DNA of 64,000 bases from Salinibacter sp. 10B (GCF_002954405.1 NZ_MQWC01000005.1:62001-126000); one strand, 5' to 3'; shown: positions 44,047-52,939, counted from the first letter of the stretch. Numbers and translations: made by a program. The notes: generated by a model not told the origin, from the letters alone.

Positions 44047-44505
44047 ATGCGTTCGCACAACCGACTACGTCAAGCTTTTAACCGTCTCCGGATTCTTGCG
44101 GCTGGCATCCTTGTCCTGTGTGTATGCGCCACCGGTGTAGGGTGTGGAGGTGCAGGATCCAACGATGATCCGGGCCCATCTGAGGAGGAAGCGCCTCCGC
44201 CTACGCCTACGGATCTAGAGGGAAATTCGGAAAACTCCCTTGTCGAACTGACTTGGAATGGGGTCAACGACGATGATCTCGGTGGATACAACGTGTATCG
44301 GGACACAGACCCTATCGATGGAGTATCGGGTCTCAGCCCAGAGAACGGTTCTCCAATCTCGAGCACATCGTATTCAGATGAGGAGGTCCAGAATGGAACG
44401 CCCTACTACTACGTCGTGACGGCCGAGGACGAGGACTCCAATGAGAGCGACCCGTCGAATGAGGTTGAAAAAACACCGTTCGATGATCCTCCAAACCGGC
44501 CTTGA
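44047..44505 (+). CDS. FN3-domain lipoprotein
   Basis: The protein has 152 residues. The N-terminus LRILAAGILVLCVCATGVGC ends in a lipobox-like TGVGC. A single FN3 domain follows: PTDLEGNSENSLVELTWNGV, DDLGGYNVYRDTDP, SYSDEEVQNGTPYYYVVTAE. It is close in sequence to the FN3 domain of the neighbouring subtilase (SWDANSENDLAGYNLYRSTS). It lies 43 bp after that gene on the same strand, so they probably share a transcript. Binding to the protease or to a glycan is possible but unknown. Confidence 0.8.
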   Translation: MRSHNRLRQAFNRLRILAAGILVLCVCATGVGCGGAGSNDDPGPSEEEAPPPTPTDLEGNSENSLVELTWNGVNDDDLGGYNVYRDTDPIDGVSGLSPENGSPISSTSYSDEEVQNGTPYYYVVTAEDEDSNESDPSNEVEKTPFDDPPNRP

Positions 44506-45163
44506 TTGCTAGCGCGTATGGTCCTCCTCATGGAATGACACAGTTGACAAGTAGAAATTGGCCGAGGTCCATCCGAAAAGTGAGGTTCGACCGGAAAGTT
44601 GGGCCGATGGGTCGGCTACGAGAAAAAGATTAGATCGAAGCCTGATTAATTTCCTCTTAAACCAACGAGCCCGCCCAACGCAATCGCATCTACACCCTCT
44701 TCAGGTCGTACTCGAAACGCCTTGGACGTTGCGGAACCGGGAGCAAGCAGGCGAAAATCCCCCGGCATTGGGGGATGAGACCAAAGCGAGGAAGCCTTTA
44801 GAATGAGGAGCTTTTTGCCAGGGTCACCATTGCTCTCGTCCACAAGCGACCCAGCCATAGGCGATTCAGTGGAAGGAGTCCTACAGTTAAGAATCGGGGA
44901 CTTCCCTTGCGGCTGGGCTCCTTTGAGCCGAGGTCTTCCAGGCTGAGGAGAGTTTTCAGCCGGGGCAGTCAACCGGGAGATCCCCGCGAGAAAAACGGAC
45001 TGAGAACGTCGTAAATAACGACCGATAATGCAGACATCTGGGAGGAGAGATCACTCCAGCGTACCTGAAAAAGAAGGGCCACAAGAAGCACACAGTGACC
45101 AACCTCTCGTATCACTTGTAATACGTGTTGTACGACCTCCAAGCGACAGCCTCTTCTCAAGCC
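44506..45163. other. Intergenic; carries copy A of a dispersed motif
   Basis: No gene is supported. ATAACGACCGATAATGCAGA starts at 45015 (copy A of a motif also at 45971, 53959, 60146 and 63793). TGTAATACGTGTTGTACG at 45117-45134, ahead of the antitoxin gene, is also found ahead of its paralogue at 54108-54125, so it is probably the promoter/operator of that module. Confidence 0.5.
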
Positions 45164-45370
45164 ATGGCCCAGTTGACCGTTCGGACCGACAACGACCTGA
45201 AGGACCACCTCCAGAATCTGGCGCGACAAGAGAGAAAAAGCACCAGCGACGTCGTGCGCAGCCTCCTGCGGCACTATGTCCAGGACCGAGATCGGGGCGC
45301 GGCTCTTCGAGCCCTCTGGGAGCGGATGCGACAGAGGGCCGAAGAGGCCGGAGCCGAACGAAGGCGTTGA
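45164..45370 (+). CDS. Ribbon-helix-helix antitoxin, C-terminus frameshifted (module copy 1)
   Basis: MAQLTVRTDNDLKDHLQNLA, RQERKSTSDVVRSLLRHYVQ and ALRALWERMRQRAEEAG make up an RHH antitoxin. Compared with its paralogue at 54153, one base change in length near 45350-45362 brings an early TGA. The other frame continues NEGVEDAIESVREKSRDENL to a TGA overlapping the toxin's GTG (45434-45437), the expected coupled arrangement. The DNA-binding part is intact but the toxin-binding tail is lost. The start at 45164 is the conserved one. Confidence 0.75.
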   Translation: MAQLTVRTDNDLKDHLQNLARQERKSTSDVVRSLLRHYVQDRDRGAALRALWERMRQRAEEAGAERRR

Positions 45371-45433
45371 GGACGCAATTGAGTCCGTGCGCGAGAAGAG
45401 CCGGGACGAAAACCTGCCGGCGGGAGGCCAAGA

Positions 45434-45967
45434 GTGAAAGTCCTATTCGACACGAACGTCTTCGTGTCTTCGGTTTTCGGCGGCCTTCCTCGCCAGGTCG
45501 TGGGGCTCTGGTTCGACGGCCGGATTACGCTTTGCCTCTATGAGCCGATTGTAACGGAATACCAGCGGGTCCTCCGAGAGATCGGCGCGGTCAGTGAGAC
45601 GGAGGAGCGTGAGTTGATCGAAGCCTTCGCGTCGGGGGAAGGCGTCCTGTACACGGGCGATCCGCCGTCCATCGGAGGCGTGAGTCCGAATCCGGACGAC
45701 GACAATGCCGAACGGGTTCGGCTTCTCGAATGCGCTCTGGAGCTGGAGGCCGAGCGTATTGTCTCCGGCGATTCGGACCTTCTGGAGCTGAATTCCTACA
45801 TGGGGATTCCGATTCTCACGCCCAAGAGAGCTTTTGGAAGAACTCGGCGAAGCACCCGGCGGGTAATTCTCCGGGAGACGCAAATCCCGAGAGACGCAAG
45901 TCGGCCCAAAGACGAGTGTTGGATTCGACCGGCAAAAACCGGCCAAATGGGCCAGATTTCGCCCTAA
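45434..45967 (+). CDS. PIN-domain toxin with a frameshifted tail (module copy 1)
   Basis: A GTG start gives MKVLFDTNVFVSSVFGGLPR (first Asp) followed by LYEPIVTEYQRVLREIG (Glu), NPDDDNAERVRLLECALE (D-x-x-x) and IVSGDSDLLELNSYMGIPIL. It is a COG1569-type PIN RNase. After ILTPK the frame shifts by one base. The alternative frame reads ELLEELGEAPGG, stop, which matches the C-terminus of the two relic copies at 52721 and 54655. The extra ~45 residues here are therefore non-homologous read-through. The catalytic core is complete. Confidence 0.8.
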   Translation: MKVLFDTNVFVSSVFGGLPRQVVGLWFDGRITLCLYEPIVTEYQRVLREIGAVSETEERELIEAFASGEGVLYTGDPPSIGGVSPNPDDDNAERVRLLECALELEAERIVSGDSDLLELNSYMGIPILTPKRAFGRTRRSTRRVILRETQIPRDASRPKDECWIRPAKTGQMGQISP

Positions 45968-45970
45968 ATT

Positions 45971-45998
45971 ATAACGACCGATAAGGCGAGCTTATCGG
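45971..45998. repeat. Motif copy B with an 8-bp inverted repeat
   Basis: ATAACGACCGATAAGGCGAG repeats the motif at 45015 in the same orientation, so the RHH-PIN pair is bracketed by two copies. Here the core is also half of a hairpin: CCGATAAG (45978-45985) and CTTATCGG (45991-45998) with loop GCGAG. It could serve as a terminator or as a recombination end. Confidence 0.55.
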
Positions 45999-46390
45999 TT
46001 ATCATAGGGTAGAATATTGTCTACTGTGACGGTGGCTGAGTGGTCATCCCCGAGGCGCCTTCGCTCGGCCACATACCTTATAATAAGGTCCTCGATTGGT
46101 AATGCCTACCTCGAACTCCTGCAAGCCCCACATGCTGTTGGGGTGACGATGGCATTTGCAGCAGGTGTGTCTCGGGGTCATATCCCGTCAGTGGACCAAA
46201 GTAACAGACCTTCGATCAGACCTCTTTGCAAATTGTACACTGCCTGAGAACCCGAAGGCCGTCCGTCGGGCCTGCAGTTGCAAATGGGGCACTACCCAAA
46301 ATCACCGGAATCGCTTGCCTTTGCTGCGGTCCAGAAACGCCTAGTTCGCTAAGCGCCAAAGAAACGACCAGTCACCTACTTTCTGAAGCC
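45999..46390. other. Intergenic, no gene seen
   Basis: About 390 bp between the PIN gene and the Doc-partner antitoxin. No supportable coding frame, RNA or repeat was recognised. Confidence 0.35.
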
Positions 46391-46588
46391 ATGAAAACAC
46401 TCACGATCCAGCTCTCCGACGAGACCGCCGACCGCCTGGAGACCCTCGCTGACCAACTTGGAATGTCTTTAGAAGAGGTTGCGCAGGTAAGCATTGACGA
46501 TCAACTCAAACGCTTAGACCGTGGGTACGAGGAAGCCGCAGAAGAGGTGTTGTCGAAGAACGCCGAGCTCTATCAACGCCTTTCGTAA
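46391..46588 (+). CDS. Small antitoxin (partner of the broken Doc gene)
   Basis: The protein has 65 residues: MKTLTIQLSDETADRLETLA, then DQLGMSLEEVAQVSIDDQLK and EEVLSKNAELYQRLS. The N-terminal strand and two helices are RHH-like; the C-terminal NAELYQRLS resembles antitoxin tails that bind Fic/Doc toxins. It lies 71 bp before a doc-like gene. It is intact although its toxin is not. Confidence 0.75.
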   Translation: MKTLTIQLSDETADRLETLADQLGMSLEEVAQVSIDDQLKRLDRGYEEAAEEVLSKNAELYQRLS

Positions 46589-46659
46589 TTGAGGTCTCTC
46601 ATTGTTGGACACTTCCTGGTTGGGCATTCCCCTCCAATCCCTCATAGTCGTCAAATGTC

Positions 46660-46893
46660 GTGCAGTACCTGAGCGTCACCGAAGTTCTTGATCTACATCG
46701 GCGTCTGATCGAAAAATCGGGAGGAAGCCCGGGCCTTCGTGACCGCGGCGCTCTCGTTTCGGCGGTTCGACAACCTCAGATGTAATTTGGAGGAGAAGAG
46801 CTATATTCTTCGACTGCAGAGAAAGCGTCCGCGCTTGGATACGCCCTGATCCCAAATCACCCGTTTATAAATGGAAACAAGCGGGTGGGACGC
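46660..46893 (+). pseudogene. Doc-family (Fic-fold) toxin, interrupted
   Basis: A GTG start gives MQYLSVTEVLDLHRRLIEKS and GGSPGLRDRGALVSAVRQPQ, the N-terminal Doc signature. TAA at 46783-46785 falls between QPQM and FGGEELY, where the family has an ordinary residue. The frame resumes with [20 protein letters not shown] and RVG, the Fic motif, then stops being homologous at about 46893, where a recombinase fragment in the opposite orientation begins. The last third of the toxin is missing. Confidence 0.75.
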
Positions 46894-47067
46894 GCTGCGG
46901 GCAAAGCGATCGACCTTCCAGACTACCACGCAATCGATGGCTCGCTGGCGAGCGGCCTCCATGAGATTGTCCAGTGCGGGCCGCTCCTCCTTGCCCCCGC
47001 TGACACTTTTGTCCCAATACCAGTCGGTGACATTCAGGTCGGCGTGCTCCTCGTCTTCACGCTTCAA
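46893..47067 (-). pseudogene. Serine recombinase (resolvase) fragment
   Basis: The minus strand encodes [40 protein letters not shown] and VDRFARSAS, a central piece of the resolvase/invertase catalytic domain (the VWKxDRFAR block). The N-terminal catalytic Ser region and the C-terminal DNA-binding part are absent. Its edge coincides with the break in the Doc gene. Confidence 0.7.
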
Positions 47068-47099
47068 TCGAGGGGATTGGAAAGCGGAGCGCAGCCGTT

Positions 47100-47426
47100 C
47101 TCTACTGCGAAATCGGAGATGTCACTCGGTTCACCTCTGCAAAGTAGTTCATCGCATACGCGGGGCAGGACCCCCAGTGTGAGGAAAGCGGAGACATTGC
47201 CCGTGGGAAGACGATCAGCAAACAGGGCAACGCCCACGTCAGATCGGTGCTCTACGGCTGTGTAACTGCTGCCATTTGGAACGGCAACACCCGGCCAGTG
47301 CGGAAGCTACTGGCGATCGTGTACGGATGCTGGAATAACAACGAACACTTCAATCCAGCCCACGAGAAACACTTAGAAGCTCGCCAGGCGGAGAAGAAAT
47401 CCAGCGGTAGCGCCTTCGGTGAGTAG
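47100..47426 (+). pseudogene. IS110-family transposase fragment (C-terminal)
   Basis: The frame reads [17 protein letters not shown] (47145-47147), [40 protein letters not shown] and LLAIVYGCWNNNEHFNPAHE, ending TAG at 47424. This is the transposase_20 domain of IS110 elements (E-I-G-D...Y-A-G-x-D-P...G.ISK.GN...R..LY). One nonsense codon and no N-terminal DEDD domain show it is dead. Confidence 0.8.
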
Positions 47427-47840
47427 AATACAGGCCAGAGCTTCGATATGTCGGCCCCGATCTCACGAAAGGGAAAGAAAAAGGGAAGGCTACCACGCCA
47501 GAGAAGAGCGTTAGCCCTTCAGCGCGTAGTAAAGGGACCTTCCTCGATGAATATACCTGCTTTTGATGAAGCTTGACAATCAACTGGGTATCTTGATCTC
47601 TCGCTTCGGCTGGTGTCTTTCCAATCTCACCTTTGAGGTATTGAAAGCCTCCTGTACCATATTGGAGGTCACCAATATCAGGACTTCTACCTCAGTAACC
47701 ACAGTTGACGAATACCCGCTGGTCACCGACAGGTGGAAATTTGGCTATACAGTCGGCATATTAATTTTACCTGTCGTGCCGAGTTCTTGTCGAGGTGGAA
47801 TAGGGGAGCTCTCATCTCTACCCCAACAGTATGTGAGATC
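47427..47840. other. Intergenic upstream of the large secreted protein; carries an orphan CRISPR-like repeat
   Basis: No gene is supported. The only notable signal is the degenerate CRISPR repeat at 47618-47647 and a hairpin just after it, ATATTGG (47659-47665) and CCAATAT (47672-47678). Confidence 0.45.
47618..47647 (+). repeat. Solitary degenerate copy of the CRISPR repeat
   Basis: This 30-bp segment matches the repeat of the two arrays at 25 of 30 positions. The whole 3' part including GAGGTATTGAAAG is identical; differences are at repeat positions 1, 5, 10, 11 and 16. It has the same orientation as the arrays and is about 12.8 kb from the end of array 2. No second copy lies 35-37 bp away. 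It is either an array relic or a stand-alone guide-like RNA. Confidence 0.7.
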
Positions 47841-50800
47841 ATGTATAAACCCACTACTAGTCGAGGAGCGGTTCTCACAATCAGCGTGATCCTCCTAACG
47901 GCCATTGCAATCTGGGGGATTGGACAGACGGTAAGCACACAAGACCAAAGTGGTCAGTTGAAGACCGAGAAGCCGTCTCCATGGCAGAGTTTTGAACCCC
48001 AAGCATCAGGTGTGGGAACGGATGAGGATCCCTTTGCACGTCTCCGCTATCGGTGGATGCGGCTCCGTAACCCAAAGACCGGTCGCATCCCCGAAGACAT
48101 TCGTGAGAAAGAGCTTGTCTTTGCGAAGTCCATGAGGACCGGCGTGAACCGGAAGACAAGTTCGTGGGCCCCGCGCGGCCCTGCCAACGTCGGCGGCCGC
48201 TCCCGAGCGGTGTCCTACGACCGGACCGACACGAATGGAGAGACCATTCTCGCGGCAGGCGCGTCGGGGGGCATGTGGCGCACCACCGATGGGGGACAAA
48301 CCTGGAACCGCACTTTTACGAAAAGTCAGCGGCCGAATGTCACGACCGTCATTCAGGATCCACGGACGGGGAAGGAAGACGTGTGGTACGCAGGTACAGG
48401 GGAGTACTATGGAACGGCCTCATACACCGCTAGAGGGGCTTTCTACCGGGGGGATGGTATCTATAAGTCCACCGATGGAGGACAAACGTGGTCGCCATTG
48501 TCCAACACCACGAGTGAGGAGACCGATTTTGACAGCGTGTTTGACTACGTCTATCGCGTTCGTGTGGACCCGTCCAACACGACCAATGATGAGATTTACG
48601 CGGCAACGTATGGTGGCATTCAGCGGAGCACGGATGGCGGATCGAGTTGGACAACCGTTTTAAGTGGGCTCTCGGGGGATCAAACCTCAATCACGGACCT
48701 GGCAGTTACCACGAGTGGTGTCGTCTACGCCACGATGAGCAGCGATGGGGATACCCGCGGCCTGTATCGGTCAACCGACGGGACGAACTGGACCGAGATT
48801 ACCCCCTCGGGATGGCCCTCTGGTCAAGACACGTACTTTCGGACGGTCGTCGACATTAATCCCTCCGATGAGAGCGAGGTGTGGTTTCTTTCGAATGCGC
48901 CCGGGTATGGACCCGTAGGGGCCGACGGCCAAGGCGATAAAATCGGTCACATTCTCTGGAGGTACGACGCCGATGCGCCTTCGGGAAGCCGGTGGACGGA
49001 CTTTAGCGACTACCTCCCGACACGGGGCGACAATGACGACAACGTGAACGACGGAAAGTACACAGGCGACTTCAATTCTCAGGAGGGCTACGACCTGCTT
49101 GTCGCTGTTCACCCGAGCGACCCGTCAAAGGTGTTCGTCGGCGGGCGCAATCTTTGGCGCCTCGACGTTTCGGGATCCTCCACGGGAGCGGACACCTGGA
49201 TTGGAGGGTATACGCACCAAAACGACAGCTACGCAGACTATAATCCATCGGAGAGCGATCCTCACCATCCTGACCAGCACACCCTTGAATTCCACCCAAC
49301 GGACGGGGACCAAATGCTTGTCGGGAGTGATGGGGGCATACACGAAACGACGGACAACCGGGCCACGGGAGACGGTGGGGTCACCTATACGGATCTGAAC
49401 GACGGCTATGTCACCACGCAGTTTTATCAGGTCTGCCTCAACCCCGACGATAGTGACGACACGATCTTAGGGGGAATGCAGGATAACGGAACCTGGGGAA
49501 TTAAAACCACCAGTACATCTGACGACTGGACTGAACTGCTGGGGGGCGACGGGGCGGAGTGCGAAATTGCCAATCGCCAAAGCGCAAGCGGTGTCGTTCG
49601 GTATCCCTCTAGTCAGAACGGGAATGTCGTTCAGGCTGTCTACGACGCCAATGGTAACTTGCTTTCTTCGGCTTCTGCCACCCCCTCAGGAGCCTCAGGG
49701 CAACTCTTCATCCATCCCTTCGACCTCGATCCGGCAGACCCGACCGTGATGTACTACCCGGGAGGGACGTCCCTTTGGCGAAACACTGATGTCGAAGGGA
49801 CTCCGTCTTCCGGATGGACCGAGTTGACTGGCGCGACGCAAAGCGGATATGTCATCACAAGTGTTCGTGCTTCAGTGAGCAGCTCCAAACACGTTCTGTA
49901 CTACGGGGCCACCGACGCCGACGGAGACGGCACCAGAGAGCCCGCCCGCCTTTTTCGGGTAGACAACGCCAACTCCGTTCCTGCGAGTAATTTTTCTCGC
50001 AATGAATTGCCTACGTCGGGCGCCACGACCTTTCCGGACGGTGGGTACGTCAGCGACATTGCCGTCGACCCCACGGACAGCGATAAGGTTCTGGTCGCAA
50101 TCTCCAATTACGACGTCGTGAGCCTGTTTTACTCGTCAGACGGCGGCCAGTCGTGGACCGACGTTGAGGGAACGCTCGGGGGGACGACAGGTCCCTCGGT
50201 CCGTTCCGTCGAGATTCTTCCTCAGCCCGCGCTCGGTCAGACGACTTATTATGCTGCAACCAGCGTGGGGCTTTACTCGACGACCTCTCTTTCGAGTAGC
50301 ACGACCTGGGATCCGGAAGGGGGGAGCAGTATCGGAAACGTGGTGGTGGAAGACGTTGAAGCCCGAAATTCGGACGGGCTCGTCCTGGTTGGGACTCACG
50401 GCAACGGTGTCTATACCAGCAGCGTGACAGTCCCAGTTGAATTGGCTCAGTTTGAGGCCGACACGGACGGGTCTGCCGTAGAGCTAACCTGGGCCACCGC
50501 GAGCGAAGCGAATAACGCCGGGTTTGAAGTGCGGCACCGCTACCGCAATGAGCCATGGGAAGACGCAGGCTTCGTTGAGGGGGGAGGCACGACAGGTCAA
50601 CCGAACACCTACCGCTTCCGGTTCAAGGATCTATCTCCTGGACAGCACACGTTTCGTCTTCAGCAAGTCGATACCGACGGTTCTGCGACTCAGCTCAAAA
50701 CTCGGACCGTGACGATCTCTCCTGCCGGAGCGTACGAGCTTACGAAACCGTCTCCAAACCCCTTCGCCACCTCCTCAAACCTGCGCCTCACTGTCGATCA

Positions 50801-50993
50801 GACGCAGCACGTCCGCGCCGTCTTGTACAACACCATTGGCCAGCAGGTCAAGACCCCTCTCGATCGGACTCTCTCGGCGAACCGACCCGTAGACGTGTCT
50901 ATCGAAGGGCGCGATCTGTCCAGCGGAATATACTTTCTTCAGGTTCGAGGAGAGACCTTCGATGCGACCCGCCAGATTGTCGTGGCGCGATAG
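47841..50993 (+). CDS. Secreted VPS10/BNR-type beta-propeller protein with type IX sorting domain
   Basis: The protein has 1050 residues. The N-terminal segment GAVLTISVILLTAIAIWGIG is a signal sequence. Residues ~110-820 hold many BNR/sortilin-like blades: GGMWRTTDGGQTWNRTF, DGIYKSTDGGQTWSPL, IQRSTDGGSSWTTVL, SLFYSSDGGQSWTDV. The GxRSRAVSYDRTD entry resembles gliding- or adhesion-associated propellers. Near the C-terminus VPVELAQFEADTDGSAVELT starts an FN3-like domain, followed by the sorting domain KPSPNPFATSSNL ... SSGIYFLQVRGETF. I chose 47841 because the longer frame from 47733 lacks a signal. Function is probably carbohydrate binding, hydrolysis or adhesion; no sialidase catalytic set was identified. 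Confidence 0.8.
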   Translation: MYKPTTSRGAVLTISVILLTAIAIWGIGQTVSTQDQSGQLKTEKPSPWQSFEPQASGVGTDEDPFARLRYRWMRLRNPKTGRIPEDIREKELVFAKSMRTGVNRKTSSWAPRGPANVGGRSRAVSYDRTDTNGETILAAGASGGMWRTTDGGQTWNRTFTKSQRPNVTTVIQDPRTGKEDVWYAGTGEYYGTASYTARGAFYRGDGIYKSTDGGQTWSPLSNTTSEETDFDSVFDYVYRVRVDPSNTTNDEIYAATYGGIQRSTDGGSSWTTVLSGLSGDQTSITDLAVTTSGVVYATMSSDGDTRGLYRSTDGTNWTEITPSGWPSGQDTYFRTVVDINPSDESEVWFLSNAPGYGPVGADGQGDKIGHILWRYDADAPSGSRWTDFSDYLPTRGDNDDNVNDGKYTGDFNSQEGYDLLVAVHPSDPSKVFVGGRNLWRLDVSGSSTGADTWIGGYTHQNDSYADYNPSESDPHHPDQHTLEFHPTDGDQMLVGSDGGIHETTDNRATGDGGVTYTDLNDGYVTTQFYQVCLNPDDSDDTILGGMQDNGTWGIKTTSTSDDWTELLGGDGAECEIANRQSASGVVRYPSSQNGNVVQAVYDANGNLLSSASATPSGASGQLFIHPFDLDPADPTVMYYPGGTSLWRNTDVEGTPSSGWTELTGATQSGYVITSVRASVSSSKHVLYYGATDADGDGTREPARLFRVDNANSVPASNFSRNELPTSGATTFPDGGYVSDIAVDPTDSDKVLVAISNYDVVSLFYSSDGGQSWTDVEGTLGGTTGPSVRSVEILPQPALGQTTYYAATSVGLYSTTSLSSSTTWDPEGGSSIGNVVVEDVEARNSDGLVLVGTHGNGVYTSSVTVPVELAQFEADTDGSAVELTWATASEANNAGFEVRHRYRNEPWEDAGFVEGGGTTGQPNTYRFRFKDLSPGQHTFRLQQVDTDGSATQLKTRTVTISPAGAYELTKPSPNPFATSSNLRLTVDQTQHVRAVLYNTIGQQVKTPLDRTLSANRPVDVSIEGRDLSSGIYFLQVRGETFDATRQIVVAR

Positions 50994-51033
50994 ATCTGGC
51001 TTGACGATAGCATTCTCGAATCCCTACAGCTCC

Positions 51034-51498
51034 ATGACTCAATTTTTGAAGGGAGGGCTGGTTCTGAGTGTCCTGCTTGCGATGGCTGCATGTACCAGCT
51101 CACACACCGACCGTTCGTCTTCAGCGGCAGATGAGGTTGATGATAGTCTGGCCGCGATAGACAGCGTGGAGCATGATCAGGCGCCCGCCCCGCCACCTGG
51201 AACTGCGGAGATTCGGGGAGCTGTTTTGTCGTGTCAGGAAGATGAGCAGGTCCGATGTGAGATCCGTATCGACGAGGTGCTGGGGTATGGCGCTTCTACG
51301 CCTCCGGTGGCTTCCGGCATGCGGAGCGTACTGGTCCGCCCTGCGATATTGCAGAATCGGACCACCCATGATCTTGTCACGATGGGCCTTTGGACGCTCA
51401 GGCTCCGTCACGTCGGAGATCGTCCTCAGTTGGGGAGCGATCAGAAACAGAATTCCACTCCAGCGTGGACGATTACAGAAATAAGAAACTGCTGCTAG
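51034..51498 (+). CDS. Small lipoprotein
   Basis: The protein has 154 residues. The N-terminus MTQFLKGGLVLSVLLAMAAC has a lipobox (LAMAAC), then a Ser/Asp-rich linker and a compact domain with EIRGAVLSCQEDEQVRCEIR and a C-terminal CC pair. It follows the beta-propeller gene by 40 bp on the same strand. No family was recognised. Confidence 0.7.
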   Translation: MTQFLKGGLVLSVLLAMAACTSSHTDRSSSAADEVDDSLAAIDSVEHDQAPAPPPGTAEIRGAVLSCQEDEQVRCEIRIDEVLGYGASTPPVASGMRSVLVRPAILQNRTTHDLVTMGLWTLRLRHVGDRPQLGSDQKQNSTPAWTITEIRNCC

Positions 51499-51803
51499 GA
51501 GACGCAGGTTGTCCGGCTCTGCTTCCAAACAAGCCACGGAAAGATTCTCTCTGGACCTTGCATTATGAATTGGACCTGACCCGTCTTGGTGGATTGGTTG
51601 GTTTGCAGTGAAACTACGCAGACCGCAATCCCCCTCATTCTCTTATCCGACCCACCAGTCCAACTTTTCGGGCGCACCTCGCTTCGGTGATCGACATGGG
51701 AGGGGATGAAGCACGCTGAGAAAGCGTGAACAGCGGGAACCATGTGGGCATTTGTCTTTTTTACAAGTGACAGATGCGCACTGACATCCATACCGTTTCC
51801 CTT
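51499..51803. other. Intergenic before the second Xre-RES pair
   Basis: About 305 bp. GACCCGTCTTGGTGG and similar stretches show no coding quality. The promoter of the antitoxin gene should lie in the A/T-richer segment near 51740-51800 (GTCTTTTTTACAAG). Confidence 0.35.
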
Positions 51804-52229
51804 ATGTCGCAAGCTCTGGCTTCCACGGTTCCCGAAGATGACGGCCTTCGGGTCACAAATGACACCGACGCCGACAATCAGATTCGGGAGGGGTATTCCA
51901 TCAGTGTGGCGACACATCTTCAGGAGGTTCTGGATCTCTCCGACGAGATGATGGCTGAAATTCTGGGACGCTCCCGCCGTACGTACCGGCGCTATCGCAA
52001 CGCCGACAAGCGGCTCGGCCTCTCCGAGTCCGAGCGGCTCTTTCGGTACCTGCGCCTCTTGTCCCGGGGGGAAGAGATCTTCGGCTCCCGGGAAAAGGCC
52101 GCATGGTGGCTGAACGAACCCAATACGGCGCTCGATGGGCGAAAGCCGTTGGAAGTGGCACTGACCGCTCCCGGTGCCGTAGTGGTGGAGGATCTGCTCG
52201 GCGGCCTCGAACATGGATTCCCCCTGTAG
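51804..52229 (+). CDS. Xre/ParS-type antitoxin of the second RES pair
   Basis: The protein has 141 residues. The HTH is seen as VLDLSDEMMAEILGRSRRTY and the DUF2384 domain as KAAWWLNEPNTALDGRKPLE, ending VVVEDLLGGLEHGFPL. It parallels the antitoxin at 19326 but is clearly diverged, so the two pairs are not a recent duplication. The start at 51804 (MSQALASTVPEDD) is preferred; 51774 would add ten residues. It ends 3 bp before the toxin start. Confidence 0.88.
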   Translation: MSQALASTVPEDDGLRVTNDTDADNQIREGYSISVATHLQEVLDLSDEMMAEILGRSRRTYRRYRNADKRLGLSESERLFRYLRLLSRGEEIFGSREKAAWWLNEPNTALDGRKPLEVALTAPGAVVVEDLLGGLEHGFPL

Positions 52230-52232
52230 GCT

Positions 52233-52727
52233 GTGGCGGACCGACAGACGCTCTACCGGATCACACACGAGCGGTACGCCGACGAACCCTTCTCGGGAAA
52301 AGGGGGACTGCACCATCGAAGCCGCTGGGCCTCGAAGGGGCAGCTCGTTAGCTACGCCGCAGGTCATCTCGCTACGGCGACTCTCGAAAAGATCGCCGGC
52401 GTGAAACGGGCCGACCTCCTCACGGAGATGGTCTTCGTGAAGGCCGAGGTTGCCCCAGCGCTCATTGACGAGCTTCCGGAGGAAGACCTACCGGAGAACT
52501 GGGACGCGCTCCCGCCGACCGACGCCACTCGTCGAGTCGGCGACCGGTGGCTTGATAAGCAGGAAAACCCGTTGCTCCGAGTGCCCGCCGTCGTGCTTCC
52601 CGACTGCTACAACTACGTCATGAACGCCGCGCACCCCGACACGGACGCCTTAACCGTTGTGAAAACCACACCGCTCCTTCTCGACAACCGGGTGCTTCGG
52701 CAACTGGGAGCGGGATACCGACCCTGA
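52233..52727 (+). CDS. RES-domain toxin (second pair)
   Basis: The protein has 164 residues: LYRITHERYADEPFSGKGGL, HHRSRWASKGQLVSYAAGHL and ATATLEKIA, with the RES Arg, Tyr and Glu positions, then NYVMNAAHPDTDAL near the C-terminus. Compared with the other RES toxin, GRFNS is replaced by SRWASKG and the Glu lies in TLEKI. The final residues GAGYRP overlap in another frame with a PIN-toxin relic, so its 3' end sits on the joint of an older module. Confidence 0.88.
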   Translation: MADRQTLYRITHERYADEPFSGKGGLHHRSRWASKGQLVSYAAGHLATATLEKIAGVKRADLLTEMVFVKAEVAPALIDELPEEDLPENWDALPPTDATRRVGDRWLDKQENPLLRVPAVVLPDCYNYVMNAAHPDTDALTVVKTTPLLLDNRVLRQLGAGYRP

Positions 52728-52790
52728 CGCCGCGGGAGCTTTTGGAGCAGGTCGGTGAAGCGCCCGGCGAGCAGTTCTCCTGCGAAACGC
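52721..52790 (+). pseudogene. PIN-toxin C-terminal relic
   Basis: In the frame one base off the RES gene, GIPTLTPRELLEQVGEAPGE is encoded across and beyond the RES stop. It matches ELLEELGEAPGG in the shifted frame at 45828 and SRALLEQVGEAPRG at 54679. It shows that a third copy of the RHH-PIN module once stood here. The frame then runs on without homology. Confidence 0.6.
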
Positions 52791-52939
52791 AGGTTGGGCT
52801 CAAACAGAGCCCAAGAAGCACCTACATAGCCCGAACTTCAGGGTCTAATTATACGGCGCGCAGGACAAGGCACCTGGCCCGAGGTCCGCTCGAGGATCTA
52901 ATGTTCAGAGATCGGGCCTTCGAAGGTCGAGGCAGTCCC

